From contig NZ_AOPO01000002.1 in assembly GCF_000336575.1 (NCBI RefSeq), positions 434,006-498,005 on the forward strand: 64,000 nt of DNA, in the 5' to 3' direction. This DNA comes from Vreelandella titanicae BH1 (lineage in GTDB: Bacteria > Pseudomonadota > Gammaproteobacteria > Pseudomonadales > Halomonadaceae). Shown piece by piece: positions 6,342 through 16,509 of the stretch. Within the stretch, counting starts at the first letter, position 1; the number at the start of each line of letters is the position of its first letter. Position numbers and translations under genes: made by a program. Below the pieces are notes generated by a model that had not been told where the DNA came from, did no database searches, and saw only the letters and a program-made list of their open reading frames with translations.

Positions 6342-9300
6342 ATGGCCCAGAACTATAAAACTGGCTTGATCATCACTGGCGATGCCAGTGGTGGTATCCG
6401 GGCCATTAAGGCCACGGATGACGAGCTAGGTAAGCTAAACAAAGGTTTTGACCGTGGCTCTCGTCGTAGTAAGCAGTTCAACCAGAACGTTAACGCGACC
6501 AGCCAAGGGTTAACCGTTCTCAAGCGCGCAGCGGCGCCGTTAGCGGGCGCTATTGCGGGCATGTTTGCCGCAAACACTATCCAGAACCAGGTTGATTGGG
6601 GCGACCAATTACAGAAAACCAACCTGCGCATTGGTGCCAGCACTGAAGCACTCAGTCAGTACAACTATGTTGCCAAGCTTTCGGGCGTTGAGTTCGGCCA
6701 GTTAACTACTGCATGGCAGCGACAAACCCGTCGGATCGCGGAGGCAGCGGCAGGCACGGGCGTAGCGTCGGAAGCGTTAGACCGCCTCGGCTTGAGCGCG
6801 CAAGCGCTGAATCAGTTAGCGCCGGAAGAGCAGTTCGAGCGCATTGCTACCGCCATGCAAAACGTGGAAAGCAGCAGTGAGCGTGTAGCGCTGGCGCAAA
6901 AGCTGTGGGATAGCGAAGGCGTTAAGCTGGTGCAGATCGTCAACCAGGGCACCGATGCCATCGCCGCCATGCGAGCGGAAGCGAACGCGCTTGGGCTAAC
7001 GATCTCTCAAGACACCGCTAACGCCATGGCCACCTATAACGACGAGGTGGATCGGCTAAAGTTTGCGGCTCAAGGTCTCAGCCAGACGCTAGCCGCTGAT
7101 CTGGTGCCCTCGATGACGGCTGGGCTCCAGGCTACTAGTGCGTTTATCCAAGAGATTGGCGGCGCTGAAATCATACTCAATACCACAAAAGATGCGGCTA
7201 CGCTGCTGGCGGCCATCATGGCAGGCCGTTATGCAGCGGCCTTCGCCAGCGCTGCTAAGGGTATTGCGACTAATACAGCCGCCACCATCGCCCAGGCTCA
7301 AGCAGATGTAGCGGCCACGTCCGCTGCACGGGCAAAGACTGCCGAAGCGTTGCGCGTAGCAGCGTCAGAGAAAGCGGCCGCCGCCCGCGCCTACGAAAAC
7401 TCGCGTGCTATTGCCGCAGCCTCAAGTAATACAGCGCTGCGTACTAAAGCCATTACGCAAATGGCAGCAGCTAACCAGCGTGCGATTGCTGCCGAAGCGG
7501 CACACACGGCCGCGGTGAATGCCAATACAACTGCCATGGCACGTGGCACTGTTGCCGCTCAGGCAATGGCGGGCGCGACCCGGGCTAGCGCTGGCGCCTT
7601 GGCGTTAGTGGGCGGCCCAGGCGGAGCTGCCGTTGTCGCGGTCGGCGCGCTGTATTACTTCCGTGAAGAGCTGGGTTTTGTCGACGCTGCAGCCCAGAAT
7701 GCAACAAATGCACTGGATGCAAATAGCGATGCCATCCGTGATGGAACAACAGCGGCGCTCGATGCAACTTATGACAACCTCGTTAATTCCCTTGAAGCCG
7801 TCTCACTTCAAGCGCAAGAGGCGATGGCGCAGCTAACCGAGCTGGAAGCCCGCCAAGCATTTTATGAAAACTCCCACAAAGGAATGGCTGATAGCGTTGC
7901 TGGCGCAGTTGGCGATCAAGCGCAAGCATTGGCTGGGCTCTGGGAGCGGCAAGTGCAGCTGCAAACAGCCATTCGTGAAAACCGTGCTGCGCGTGAAGAG
8001 GCTACAAGTGCTGATCGAGAGGGCGCGAGGGCACTGGAAGACATTGTTGTAACAGCAGATGCAACAAGCAAATCGACAGCTAAAGCCGCTGAAGAAACCA
8101 CCACACTCGCCAACAGCTACGAAAACCTATTAGACCGCATCCAGCCCAACCGCCGCGCTGCGCGGCAGTATGCCCAAGATGTGGGCGTGCTGAATCTGGC
8201 GCTGGCCACGGGCCGTATGAACACCGTGCAGTACATGCAGGCGATGGGGCTGCTGCAAGAAAGTTTCCAGGCAGCCCAGCGAGAAACCGACAAAACCGCT
8301 CAGGCATCCGAAGACGCCAGCCAACGTATCGCCAACAGCTTTACCTCCTGGGGCACCATTGCCGACAACACATTACGCAGTGTTGACGACTCAGGTCGGG
8401 ATGCCTGGCTGGGCCTAGTCGATGGCTCAACCAGTGCGCTAGATACAGTCGAAAATGCTTTCGAGCAGACCTTCGCCAACATCGCCCACATGCTCACCAC
8501 GCAAAAGCTGACGTTTGAAGTCGCGGGCATGATGGGGCTGGATACCTCCGGTATGTCGGGGGGTGGTGCCGGAGGCTTCGACCTTAGCTCCATGAGTTCG
8601 CTCAAAAACGGCTGGAGCGCCCTAAAAGGTGGCGTTAGCAATATAGCTTGGACGGGCGCGGGTAGCTCATACGGCGGCACCGGCTGGGCAAATGCTGCCA
8701 CCCAAGGCACTGGTGCCACTGGCTTTATGGGCGGCTCTACCGCGAACTTTAGCGGCATGACCGGCCTAGCATCGGCTGGTGCTGGGTTTGCGGGCAGCTA
8801 TGCCGGGCGCTCAGTGTTCGGCGAGGGTCGCGATAACGACATTCTAGAAACCGCCGGGACTCTCGTCGGCGCCTATTTCGGCGGGCCTCTGGGTGCCGCT
8901 GCCGGGTCGTTTATTGGCTCAGCCCTGGCCAGCCTTGATAAGGAGACAAAATTCAGCGGGCGCTTTGGCACCACCGGTACCAACGACCCATCGCAATACG
9001 CCCGCAGCGGTAAAGATGGCGTTTTCGAGCATCAAGACGATGGCGAGAACTTCTATGGTCAATCTGCCCTGGGTTACACCGGGTTCCTAGATCGCGGCAC
9101 CAAGCGGCTGCAGCGTGCGGGAATGGGTGAAGATAAGGGCTGGGCCGAAGAGCTGACCGACGCCGCCGTGGTGCGCGATACCCTCGCTGCTTCGCTTGCG
9201 AGAACAACCGATGAACTTGAAGCCATGCAAGCCGCTGTGCAGGGGCTTGAGTCGTCGAGCAGTACAGCTGGTGAATTGATCGAGTTTGCGCTTAACGAGC

Positions 9301-11786
9301 GGCCCCGAGCTGCGCTAGAAGCGCTTAGCGGTCAGTTTGGTGAGTTCGTGCGCGGGTTGGAGGGGGACTTTGAGAGCGTTGTCCAGCAAGCCCAAGTCGC
9401 TCAGCAGGCGCACGCGCTGCTATCTGATGGCATGGAACGCCTCAACCTGCAGTTTGATGCCACTGCGGCAGGGGCTTATGAGTCAGCGAGCGGGCTAGCT
9501 CAGTACGTGGGCGGCGTGGAAAACATGGCCGCGATTAACGACGCGTACTACAACGCCGCGTTCAGCGAATCCGAGCGCCTGAGTAACAGTCATCAAGATC
9601 TACTGCAGTCGTTTTCCGCAATCACCGACGAAGCCCCGCGCACGGTCGCGGAGCTGCGGGCAATCGTTGAAGCGCAGCAGCTTAACGGCGAAGCATCACA
9701 GCAGCTTGCTTATGACCTGATGGCCCTTGCTCCCGCGCTGAAAGAAACCAATGCGGCGGTACGTCAGGCCATCGAGCAGCAGTATCAAGATGTGCTGGGG
9801 CGAGCGCCGGATGCGTCGGGGCTGGACTACTGGTTTGATGTTGTAGCGAGCGGTTCACTGACACTTGAAGACGCGCTTAGCAGTATCGCAAGCAGCGCTG
9901 AGGCGGCTGAGTACGCGTCAAACGGTGCGGCTAGCGGTATCGACAATATGTCTGAAGCGCTGCGTGCGCGTGAGCAGTTAGAAAAACAACTGCTGCAGGT
10001 GCAGGGCAATACCGACGCGCTACGTCAGCTTGAACTTGACCGGCTGAGCGAACTTGAAAACGCCGAGATTGATAATCTCACGGCGCTGCAGGGGCGCCTT
10101 TGGGCGATTGAAGATGAACAAGCCGCCCAGCAAAACGCCGAGCGCGCACAGCAAGAACGTATCCGGGGCATTGAGCAGGAATCGCAGGCGTGGGCGCGTG
10201 CGCGCAACGAGATGGCGGGTTTCGGCAACAGCATAGACAGCTGGCTGGCCCAGCATGACGCGACAGAGCAGGGCATGGGAACGCCCCGCGAGCGCTTGGA
10301 AGCGTCGGATGCTGACTTTTGGGCGCAGTACGAAAAAGCGCTCCAGGGCGACCGCAACGCACAGCAGGGGATTACCCAATACGCTGACCGCTACATCGCT
10401 AATCTGCAAGAGATGTACGCGAGCAGTGACCCCGCGGTTAATGGCATCGCTGAAATCCGCGACGCAATGGAGCGCCTGCCTGAACTGCTCACACCAGAGC
10501 AGTTTCTCGCTGACGAGTTTCGCGGAATCGTCGGGGAGCAAACCGCGCAACTGGGCGTGATGCTGGATCTTAATCGCGACGGCGTTGTGTCTGCAATAGA
10601 GCGCTCAATCACTTCTGGATGGAACAATATAGATGCGCTTAAAACCACGCTGTATCAAGAAATGCAGCAGCTGGGCGCGCAATCGTTAACGGAGCAGCAG
10701 GTGCGCGCGGCACTGGCGCCCCACGCGACGGATGCTGAAATTAGCAGGCTGATTCAACGTGTCGATCATAACGGCGACGGCATTATCAGCCAGGAGGAGA
10801 TCACCGGTTCCCGCATTGCGGGGCTGAGCATGGGCATTGTCAGCGCGTTGGAAAGCGAGTTCAGCGGCATTGATGTTGACGCTAGCGGGCTCATTGACTA
10901 CGACGAGTTTCGGGACGCGTTCGCCGGGATGGCGACTGACTCAAGCCTCGAAAAACTGTTCCAACTGATTGATAAAAATGGCGATGGGCAGATTAGCTAT
11001 CTCGAATCCATCGCCGCCAGCTCACTCACGCTTGCGGAGATCGGGCTGGGCAGGCAGTCGGGGGATACTGATGATGTGCTGGGCGGAAACCCGTCCGACA
11101 TCGACGACATTATCAACAAAAATCCGGTATCTGACCCCGTTGCTAACAAGATCGACGCCGCGTATCACGACGTTATGGGCCAAGGTGCGAAGGGATTCCA
11201 GCTGACAAGTTGGTCAATGTGGTTAGCGGAAAAAGAGTCCCGGGCCGGAAACCTGCATCAAGCCGTTGCATGGGCGAACCTACCCGCGGGTGGTGAAGAG
11301 TGGTTGAAAGAGCGCGGGCTTTACGGCGATGGCACGGTACCGAAATTCGCTAACGGCGGCGTGTTCACTAACTCCATCGTTTCAGCTCCCACGTTATTCA
11401 ATATGGGCTTGATGGGCGAAGAAGATCCCGAAGCTATCGTGCCGCTTTCACGTGGTGCCGGTGGTCGCTTAGGGATTGATGCCACTGGCTTGATGCGCCT
11501 GCCCGATGGCCCGATGCAACTCCCGATACCTGAAATGCCCCCGCTGCCGCAGTTCCCCGCGTTGGGTAGTGCGGACGTGCTGCAGGTGCTCAACGATGTT
11601 AAGCGCGAGCTGATGGAAACCCGTAAGGAAAGCAAGAGCTTGCAGGCAGAGAACGCCCGCTTATTAGAAGCTCTTGGCGGGGCAATAGAGAAGCACGGCA
11701 ATCGAAGCCATCGTCAGCGTGAAAACCAGATAGATGAGCTGCAGGCCATCAACCGCAACAGCAAAACCCGGAGTAAAACCCCGTGA
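6342..11786 (+). CDS. Tail tape measure protein with DUF4214 and four EF-hand loops
   Basis: 1,814 residues, the length ruler of the tail. The N-terminus (about 1-110) has the tape-measure start 'GLIITGDASGG..AIKATDDELGKL'. Long Ala-rich coiled coils follow, then a hydrophobic segment (about 415-440). The C-terminus carries the typical 'FANGGVF...PTLFNMGLMGEEDPEAIVPLSRG' block (about 1668-1705). Unusually, a DUF4214-like repeat (about 1143-1190, 'VLGRAPDASGLDYW') and four canonical EF-hand loops (about 1409-1420, 1475-1486, 1511-1522, 1544-1555; each D-x-[DN]-x-[DSG]-G...E) lie between. The start at ATG 6342 has a GAGGT upstream. Its stop overlaps the GTG start of the next gene. Ca2+ binding is predicted from the loops only. 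Confidence 0.92.
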   Translation: MAQNYKTGLIITGDASGGIRAIKATDDELGKLNKGFDRGSRRSKQFNQNVNATSQGLTVLKRAAAPLAGAIAGMFAANTIQNQVDWGDQLQKTNLRIGASTEALSQYNYVAKLSGVEFGQLTTAWQRQTRRIAEAAAGTGVASEALDRLGLSAQALNQLAPEEQFERIATAMQNVESSSERVALAQKLWDSEGVKLVQIVNQGTDAIAAMRAEANALGLTISQDTANAMATYNDEVDRLKFAAQGLSQTLAADLVPSMTAGLQATSAFIQEIGGAEIILNTTKDAATLLAAIMAGRYAAAFASAAKGIATNTAATIAQAQADVAATSAARAKTAEALRVAASEKAAAARAYENSRAIAAASSNTALRTKAITQMAAANQRAIAAEAAHTAAVNANTTAMARGTVAAQAMAGATRASAGALALVGGPGGAAVVAVGALYYFREELGFVDAAAQNATNALDANSDAIRDGTTAALDATYDNLVNSLEAVSLQAQEAMAQLTELEARQAFYENSHKGMADSVAGAVGDQAQALAGLWERQVQLQTAIRENRAAREEATSADREGARALEDIVVTADATSKSTAKAAEETTTLANSYENLLDRIQPNRRAARQYAQDVGVLNLALATGRMNTVQYMQAMGLLQESFQAAQRETDKTAQASEDASQRIANSFTSWGTIADNTLRSVDDSGRDAWLGLVDGSTSALDTVENAFEQTFANIAHMLTTQKLTFEVAGMMGLDTSGMSGGGAGGFDLSSMSSLKNGWSALKGGVSNIAWTGAGSSYGGTGWANAATQGTGATGFMGGSTANFSGMTGLASAGAGFAGSYAGRSVFGEGRDNDILETAGTLVGAYFGGPLGAAAGSFIGSALASLDKETKFSGRFGTTGTNDPSQYARSGKDGVFEHQDDGENFYGQSALGYTGFLDRGTKRLQRAGMGEDKGWAEELTDAAVVRDTLAASLARTTDELEAMQAAVQGLESSSSTAGELIEFALNERPRAALEALSGQFGEFVRGLEGDFESVVQQAQVAQQAHALLSDGMERLNLQFDATAAGAYESASGLAQYVGGVENMAAINDAYYNAAFSESERLSNSHQDLLQSFSAITDEAPRTVAELRAIVEAQQLNGEASQQLAYDLMALAPALKETNAAVRQAIEQQYQDVLGRAPDASGLDYWFDVVASGSLTLEDALSSIASSAEAAEYASNGAASGIDNMSEALRAREQLEKQLLQVQGNTDALRQLELDRLSELENAEIDNLTALQGRLWAIEDEQAAQQNAERAQQERIRGIEQESQAWARARNEMAGFGNSIDSWLAQHDATEQGMGTPRERLEASDADFWAQYEKALQGDRNAQQGITQYADRYIANLQEMYASSDPAVNGIAEIRDAMERLPELLTPEQFLADEFRGIVGEQTAQLGVMLDLNRDGVVSAIERSITSGWNNIDALKTTLYQEMQQLGAQSLTEQQVRAALAPHATDAEISRLIQRVDHNGDGIISQEEITGSRIAGLSMGIVSALESEFSGIDVDASGLIDYDEFRDAFAGMATDSSLEKLFQLIDKNGDGQISYLESIAASSLTLAEIGLGRQSGDTDDVLGGNPSDIDDIINKNPVSDPVANKIDAAYHDVMGQGAKGFQLTSWSMWLAEKESRAGNLHQAVAWANLPAGGEEWLKERGLYGDGTVPKFANGGVFTNSIVSAPTLFNMGLMGEEDPEAIVPLSRGAGGRLGIDATGLMRLPDGPMQLPIPEMPPLPQFPALGSADVLQVLNDVKRELMETRKESKSLQAENARLLEALGGAIEKHGNRSHRQRENQIDELQAINRNSKTRSKTP

Positions 11787-13138
11787 GCATCAGTGATGGT
11801 CAGTACGCCGCATGGCTAGCGAATCTCAATGCGAGCCGTTTGCTCCTTGCTGAAATGCACCACGCCGGCGGTATCAAATACGTAGCGACTGGGCCATTCA
11901 TGTCGTTGCCTAGCGACAGTGACGCAAACCGGCCTTATGACGACTGCCTTGAAACGGCGGTGGACATTACCACGCGTATTGACGGTCAAGTCACGTTTGG
12001 CGAAGTCACTTTGATGGATGACGGTAGCATTACTGACTGGCTGTTTTTAGCCTGGCAGGGGCATCCTATCCGTCTGTATCTGGGTTCCCCAAAGTGGGCA
12101 AGGGATGATTTTCGTTTGCTTGCCCAAGGCCGTAATGGAGGTATCCGTGAGGCGAGGCGAGGTGCCATAACGTTTCGCATGGATGATGAATCCAGCGTGC
12201 TAGATGAACCAATCGACACCGGCCAACTGCCTGATGGCGCTGGCCCGGTGCCACTTGCTTTAGGAAGCGTTTATAACGCCCCACTGTACCGTGTCGACAC
12301 CCAGACGCTGACCTACCGCGGTTCATTTCTGCCAGTGGCGAGCATCACAGCGAAAGCTAATGGGGCCAGGCTTACGCACAGCACGGACATGGCAGGCGGG
12401 ACTGTCACGCTCACCGATAAGTTCGGCGACATTACCGGCGATATTGAAGAGCAGCACAACACGCCACAGCAGGTGGTTGAGTGGGTGGCAGCACATTACG
12501 GCATCGCGATCGGTGATGTTGATCTGCCTACGTACCGGGTTGGCCTTTACTACAACAGTGAAGTGAGCGGTCGGCAGATTCTTGAAGAGCTGTGTAATGG
12601 ACTGGGCGCTTACTGGTATTTGAACGAAGTAAACGCCCTGGTAGCCCGCCAACACAAGCTCCCTTTAACCGCGGATGTAATGATCGTTGGCGATGACATC
12701 AACTACGACCGCTGCCGACTCACGGACACAGAACCTCCCTGGCGAAGACTTACCCTCCGCTGGGGGCGCAATTATTCCCCCTTATCAAATGTCGCGGCGG
12801 TGCTCGATGAAGAGGAGCCCGCCGAGGCTACACGGCTGCGCACAGAGTGGCGTGAAAGCCGGGCTGAACAGGATGTTAGCAACTACCCGCTGGCTGAACG
12901 GGTTACGCGTGACAGCGTGATTCAAGACGAGACTGACGCCGCTACCGAGCGGGATCGGCTCTTACAGCTGCGTTCTGAAAGGCGGGAGATATGGTCTATC
13001 GAGACGTCGCTCTCCTATGTGTCAGCCGGCCAGGTGGTGAGCGTTCAGCACCGCCGGTTAGAGGGCAGGCTGGGACGGTTGCTTGTGGTGGGTCGCTCGC
13101 CGACGCGTGAAAACTCAAACTTGGAGGTGTGGGTATGA
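11783..13138 (+). CDS. Phage tail protein (distal tail / tip, baseplate hub-like)
   Basis: 451 residues starting at GTG 11783, which overlaps the tape measure stop (GTGA), so it is translationally coupled. Soluble and beta-rich, with segments such as 'ETAVDITTRIDGQVTFGEVTL' and a Trp-rich block 'WLFLAWQGHPIRLYLG' resembling tail-tip proteins placed after the tape measure in many siphophages. It likely belongs to the tail-tip complex that links the tape measure to the fibres. I cannot assign a named family with confidence. The stop overlaps the next start in the same way (ATGA). Confidence 0.65.
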   Translation: MSISDGQYAAWLANLNASRLLLAEMHHAGGIKYVATGPFMSLPSDSDANRPYDDCLETAVDITTRIDGQVTFGEVTLMDDGSITDWLFLAWQGHPIRLYLGSPKWARDDFRLLAQGRNGGIREARRGAITFRMDDESSVLDEPIDTGQLPDGAGPVPLALGSVYNAPLYRVDTQTLTYRGSFLPVASITAKANGARLTHSTDMAGGTVTLTDKFGDITGDIEEQHNTPQQVVEWVAAHYGIAIGDVDLPTYRVGLYYNSEVSGRQILEELCNGLGAYWYLNEVNALVARQHKLPLTADVMIVGDDINYDRCRLTDTEPPWRRLTLRWGRNYSPLSNVAAVLDEEEPAEATRLRTEWRESRAEQDVSNYPLAERVTRDSVIQDETDAATERDRLLQLRSERREIWSIETSLSYVSAGQVVSVQHRRLEGRLGRLLVVGRSPTRENSNLEVWV

Positions 13139-13953
13139 CGATGCGCGCCATTATGGATAACGAGCATGACAGGGCCACGCTGACAGCGAGCAGTGCTCAG
13201 TCACCGGTTGAGAACACCCAGATGGCAGGCAGGAGTTATAGCTGGCGGGGGTTGACGGCGACTAACGAGCGGATAACGGCGATGTTAGAGAACCCCACCT
13301 TTATTTCATCGGTGGTCGTGTATGGCCACAACCTCAGCAGCGTGGGAACTGTGCAAGTGGAGTACCTGTTCGAGGGCGAAGTAGTGTTCGACACCGGGCC
13401 GGTTGTCGCCGCCGATATTATTCCGCTGGGTGTTTGGCGCGCAGGCATTGACCCCTGGGGCGGCTCTGACCTCACGAGCTTACCCTCAATCCACTACAAC
13501 GTCTGGACGGAGCCCACGCTAGTGGATGGTTACCAGATTACGTTTGACGACCCCAATAGCGAAGCGGGGTACATACAGGTGGGCAGGATTTTCTCAGGGT
13601 TACCTTACTCCCCTCCAAAGGATATGAACGTTAGCTGGGGGGTAAAGCTTAGGTGGGTGTTTAGAGGTGAAAAGAAGCGGACAGAATCTGGCTCGCTTCG
13701 GCATATCGGTGGTGGTGTCTCTCGTCGGCTAACGTTCGACTTTAAGCACCTGGACGATGAAGAGACGGGGATCTTGACTCAAGAGCTACTCAGGGCGGGA
13801 GCTGGACAGGAAGTGTATATCAACATTTACCCAGAAGAGGGCGGTGTTAAAGAGGCTGCTCACGCGTTCGTGGCCATGCTTGACGACGACTTTGAAACCA
13901 CCAACGAGTTTCACAACAACTTTAGTGCGCCGCTGGCGTATCTGGAGGTATGA
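13135..13953 (+). CDS. Phage tail-tip protein, unknown family
   Basis: 272 residues from ATG 13135, which overlaps the previous stop (ATGA at 13135-13138) and has GGAGG about 6 bases upstream; a GTG at 13129 is an alternative. No membrane segment. Beta-strand rich, with aromatic and Gly-rich turns ('YSWRGLTATNERITAML', 'VEYLFEGEVVFDTGPVV'). Its place between the tip-like protein and the fibre suggests a receptor-binding complex subunit. The final bases overlap the next start again, so these proteins are made in linked amounts. Confidence 0.6.
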   Translation: MTMRAIMDNEHDRATLTASSAQSPVENTQMAGRSYSWRGLTATNERITAMLENPTFISSVVVYGHNLSSVGTVQVEYLFEGEVVFDTGPVVAADIIPLGVWRAGIDPWGGSDLTSLPSIHYNVWTEPTLVDGYQITFDDPNSEAGYIQVGRIFSGLPYSPPKDMNVSWGVKLRWVFRGEKKRTESGSLRHIGGGVSRRLTFDFKHLDDEETGILTQELLRAGAGQEVYINIYPEEGGVKEAAHAFVAMLDDDFETTNEFHNNFSAPLAYLEV

Positions 13954-15857
13954 CCATGGTGACAGCGCCCAACGTCCCCGATCTGCAAGCGGAAAACTTT
14001 AAGATCGGTGACCGTCGTCAAGCGGTGATTAAAGACAACGCTCGCAATCAGAAGATGCAGCAATTTGCTGTTGAACTTGCCCAGATGGTGCAAGAGGCAA
14101 ACGTAGAGTTTCAATTCGTCGCTGAGTCGCGCACCGACATTACACAGAAAGCGGGGCTAGTGGCCGCCGACCGGCAAGCGGTAACCGAGGCGAAAAACGC
14201 GGTTAATGCGGATCGTCAGCATGTCGACGAACAAAAACAGCTGATTGATACCGCTGCTGGCGCAGTCAGCGGGCACGCCCAGCAGGTGGCTAGCGATAAA
14301 CAGGTTGTGGCACAAAATACGCAAACCGCCACCGAGGCGGCAGGCGCGGCCAATGGCTCAGCCGGTGACGCCTTGGCGGCTAAGAATGCGGCTGAAGAGT
14401 TGTATGGTGACTTGGACGCTGTGAAGTTAGCAAAAACGCAGTCACAGCAGGCGGCGTCTACTGCTGCCCAGCAAGCTGGATTGGCGGATACGGCGAGGCA
14501 GGGCGCAGAGAAGGCGCAAGAAGGGGCTGAGGCGGCGGCGCAAGAGGCCAATGCGGATATTGACGCAAAGCTCGCTGATTACGTGCCCCGCAGCGGCGCC
14601 GATCTGGGCAGTAACGACCTGAAAGCCCGACTGACTCATAACAATGGGTACATGTACATTGGTGCTTACAACAGCTCATACGGCACCGGTCAATTGCGTG
14701 TCTACTGGAATGACACGGATAAGCAGCTAAACATGGGAGGGGCTGAGTTCGTCAACGTCAGTTTAAACGCTTCCCTGCTAGATAAAGGCACTGTGCCGAT
14801 AGCCCGTATTGCATCGACAGGCAGCCGGTTTGACTCCTCGACAGAGAAATTACTTCAAGCCAACGCGATGAATAATCACCGCACAAGCGGGGATCATGAT
14901 GGACGGTACGCGAGGCTAGCCGTTACCAATGTATTTGCCGGTGATCAGAAAATTGAAAAGGATAGGCCTTGGGTAACACTTAAAAGCTCAACCAGTGGTC
15001 TCAGCGGTGTTGAGCAAGCGGGCGGCATAACAATAGGTGAAAGCGATAATGCCAGTATTAGCGTTACATATACTGGCGATGGACGCGGGCATATTGGCAT
15101 GGGCTCCGTTGATGTTAATACCGGTGTTCCTGCTAACGAAGCCATAGAGCTTCATTACCAGAGCCGAAACGTAACCTTTTTTGGTGATCTAGCCCTTCCC
15201 CAGAGTGTCACGCTAAAGGGCGCCGTTGATGGTTTGAGGATTAATAATGCCGCCAATGGTGGAGTTGAGATTGGCAACCGCAACGGTAGCTATACACACT
15301 ACACCAGCGACAACGGTAAACATTATTTTTACGGGGAAGTGCACACGCAAGGCGGTTTTTCTGGCAACGGTAGCGGCTTAACTAACGTCAATGCTTCACG
15401 GCTTAACGGCCAGTCTCGCAGCGTTAACGACGATGCTAATACGATTGCTGGGCGGGATTCTGCTGGCGATATAAGGGCAAGGCTGTTTCGATCAACGTAC
15501 ACAGCCACCAGCAGCAATATCGCCGTTATTTACACGTCGACTAAAACCGATGGCACCGACTTTATGCGCCCGTCCACACCTGCGCAGGTGAAGTCGGTGC
15601 TAGGCATTGATGGTGCTTACGCCCCTGCAAGCGGCTTTGATGCTGTAGGCAGTTACGCTCTGGCTCAGTACATGATCAATGCACAAAAGCTTCGCGGCGC
15701 CACAGTTCCCGGAAGCGAGCTTTGCCCTGTTTTTACGGCTCAAAATAACGGCGCTTTTGTTATTTCTAGCTTGCGATTATCGGGAACTTGGATGTGCATG
15801 GGCAGGGCAGAGGGCGAGCAAATATCAAACACCACTCTTTGGCAGAGGATTTCTTAA
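13950..15857 (+). CDS. Tail fibre protein with N-terminal coiled coil
   Basis: 635 residues. Start ATG 13950 overlaps the previous stop (ATGA). Residues about 35-205 are an Ala/Gln/Lys-rich coiled coil, the trimeric shaft. After that come a repeated beta-rich part with Asn/Gly turns ('LTHNNGYMYIGAYNSSYGTG') and a C-terminal tip ending 'LSGTWMCMGR', the Gly-x-Trp-x-x-Met-Gly signature common in phage fibres. It would bind the host surface. The stop and the next start share a base (TAATG). The shaft length and the late tip match fibres that vary among related phages. Confidence 0.8.
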   Translation: MTMVTAPNVPDLQAENFKIGDRRQAVIKDNARNQKMQQFAVELAQMVQEANVEFQFVAESRTDITQKAGLVAADRQAVTEAKNAVNADRQHVDEQKQLIDTAAGAVSGHAQQVASDKQVVAQNTQTATEAAGAANGSAGDALAAKNAAEELYGDLDAVKLAKTQSQQAASTAAQQAGLADTARQGAEKAQEGAEAAAQEANADIDAKLADYVPRSGADLGSNDLKARLTHNNGYMYIGAYNSSYGTGQLRVYWNDTDKQLNMGGAEFVNVSLNASLLDKGTVPIARIASTGSRFDSSTEKLLQANAMNNHRTSGDHDGRYARLAVTNVFAGDQKIEKDRPWVTLKSSTSGLSGVEQAGGITIGESDNASISVTYTGDGRGHIGMGSVDVNTGVPANEAIELHYQSRNVTFFGDLALPQSVTLKGAVDGLRINNAANGGVEIGNRNGSYTHYTSDNGKHYFYGEVHTQGGFSGNGSGLTNVNASRLNGQSRSVNDDANTIAGRDSAGDIRARLFRSTYTATSSNIAVIYTSTKTDGTDFMRPSTPAQVKSVLGIDGAYAPASGFDAVGSYALAQYMINAQKLRGATVPGSELCPVFTAQNNGAFVISSLRLSGTWMCMGRAEGEQISNTTLWQRIS

Positions 15858-16321
15858 TGGAATACCAAAACCCAAGCTACACCCGCAACAACGAAGAGAT
15901 TAACTGCGAAGTAAAGCACGCAAAGTACGGCTGGATTCCCTTCACTGCCCGCCCAGACGATGGAGAGGAATTTGGCCGGGAGTTGTACGCTCAGATTCTA
16001 GCGGATGCCGAAGAAGGGGCCACTACTATCGCCGCTTACACCGGTGAATCCAGTGAAGAATTGGAGCTTCGTGTTTTTCGGGAGACTGCTACTGTCAGCG
16101 CATTTCAGGCGCACCAAGCGCTTGATGATTTTGGCTATATAGAGCAGGTCGAAACTATCATTGCTGACCCCGCTACACTCACGAAAACTCGCAGGGCTTG
16201 GCAGATGGCTACCGAGTTTCGGCGGTTGAGTCCAACGGTATTAGAGATAGCGGCAGCGCTTGAACTGACTGACGAGCAGGTAGACGAGCTGTTCGTGCAC
16301 GCGCTGTCTATTGAGGCCTAA
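15857..16321 (+). CDS. Phage tail fibre assembly / chaperone-like protein
   Basis: 154 residues from ATG 15857, sharing a base with the fibre stop. The N-terminus ('MEYQNPSYTRNNEEINCEVKHAKYGWIPFTARPDDGEEFGRELY') looks like the small partner genes that follow fibres and help them trimerise or attach. The rest is helical and acidic. It is the last gene of the tail operon and a terminator follows. A role as fibre chaperone is inferred from its position and its N-terminal pattern. Confidence 0.65.
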   Translation: MEYQNPSYTRNNEEINCEVKHAKYGWIPFTARPDDGEEFGRELYAQILADAEEGATTIAAYTGESSEELELRVFRETATVSAFQAHQALDDFGYIEQVETIIADPATLTKTRRAWQMATEFRRLSPTVLEIAAALELTDEQVDELFVHALSIEA

Positions 16322-16334
16322 GCCCCGCCCGCGA

Positions 16335-16363
16335 AACACGCCACCGCCAGCTGGCGTGTTTTT
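16335..16363 (+). terminator. Terminator at the end of the tail operon
   Basis: aacacgcca / tggcgtgtt stem followed by T-rich sequence. Confidence 0.75.
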
Positions 16364-16370
16364 GTGCCTG

Positions 16371-16412
16371 TTGTAAGAGATCTCTTACAAAAAAGTCAGC
16401 GATCTCTTACAT
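16371..16412. promoter_or_regulatory. Palindrome TTGTAAGAGATCTCTTACAA plus half-site
   Basis: A perfect 20-bp palindrome at 16371-16390 and a repeated half-site (gatctcttaca) at 16401-16411. It resembles an operator pair in the intergenic region after the tail operon; the binding protein is unknown. Confidence 0.55.
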
Positions 16413-16509
16413 ATGTGGTGCGGAAACGCTGCTACTGTGAAGGTGTGACGCCAGGGACGCCGCTATTAGCATGACGGATGCGTCACGCCAAGGAAGGTTA
16501 AGGGTAGAT

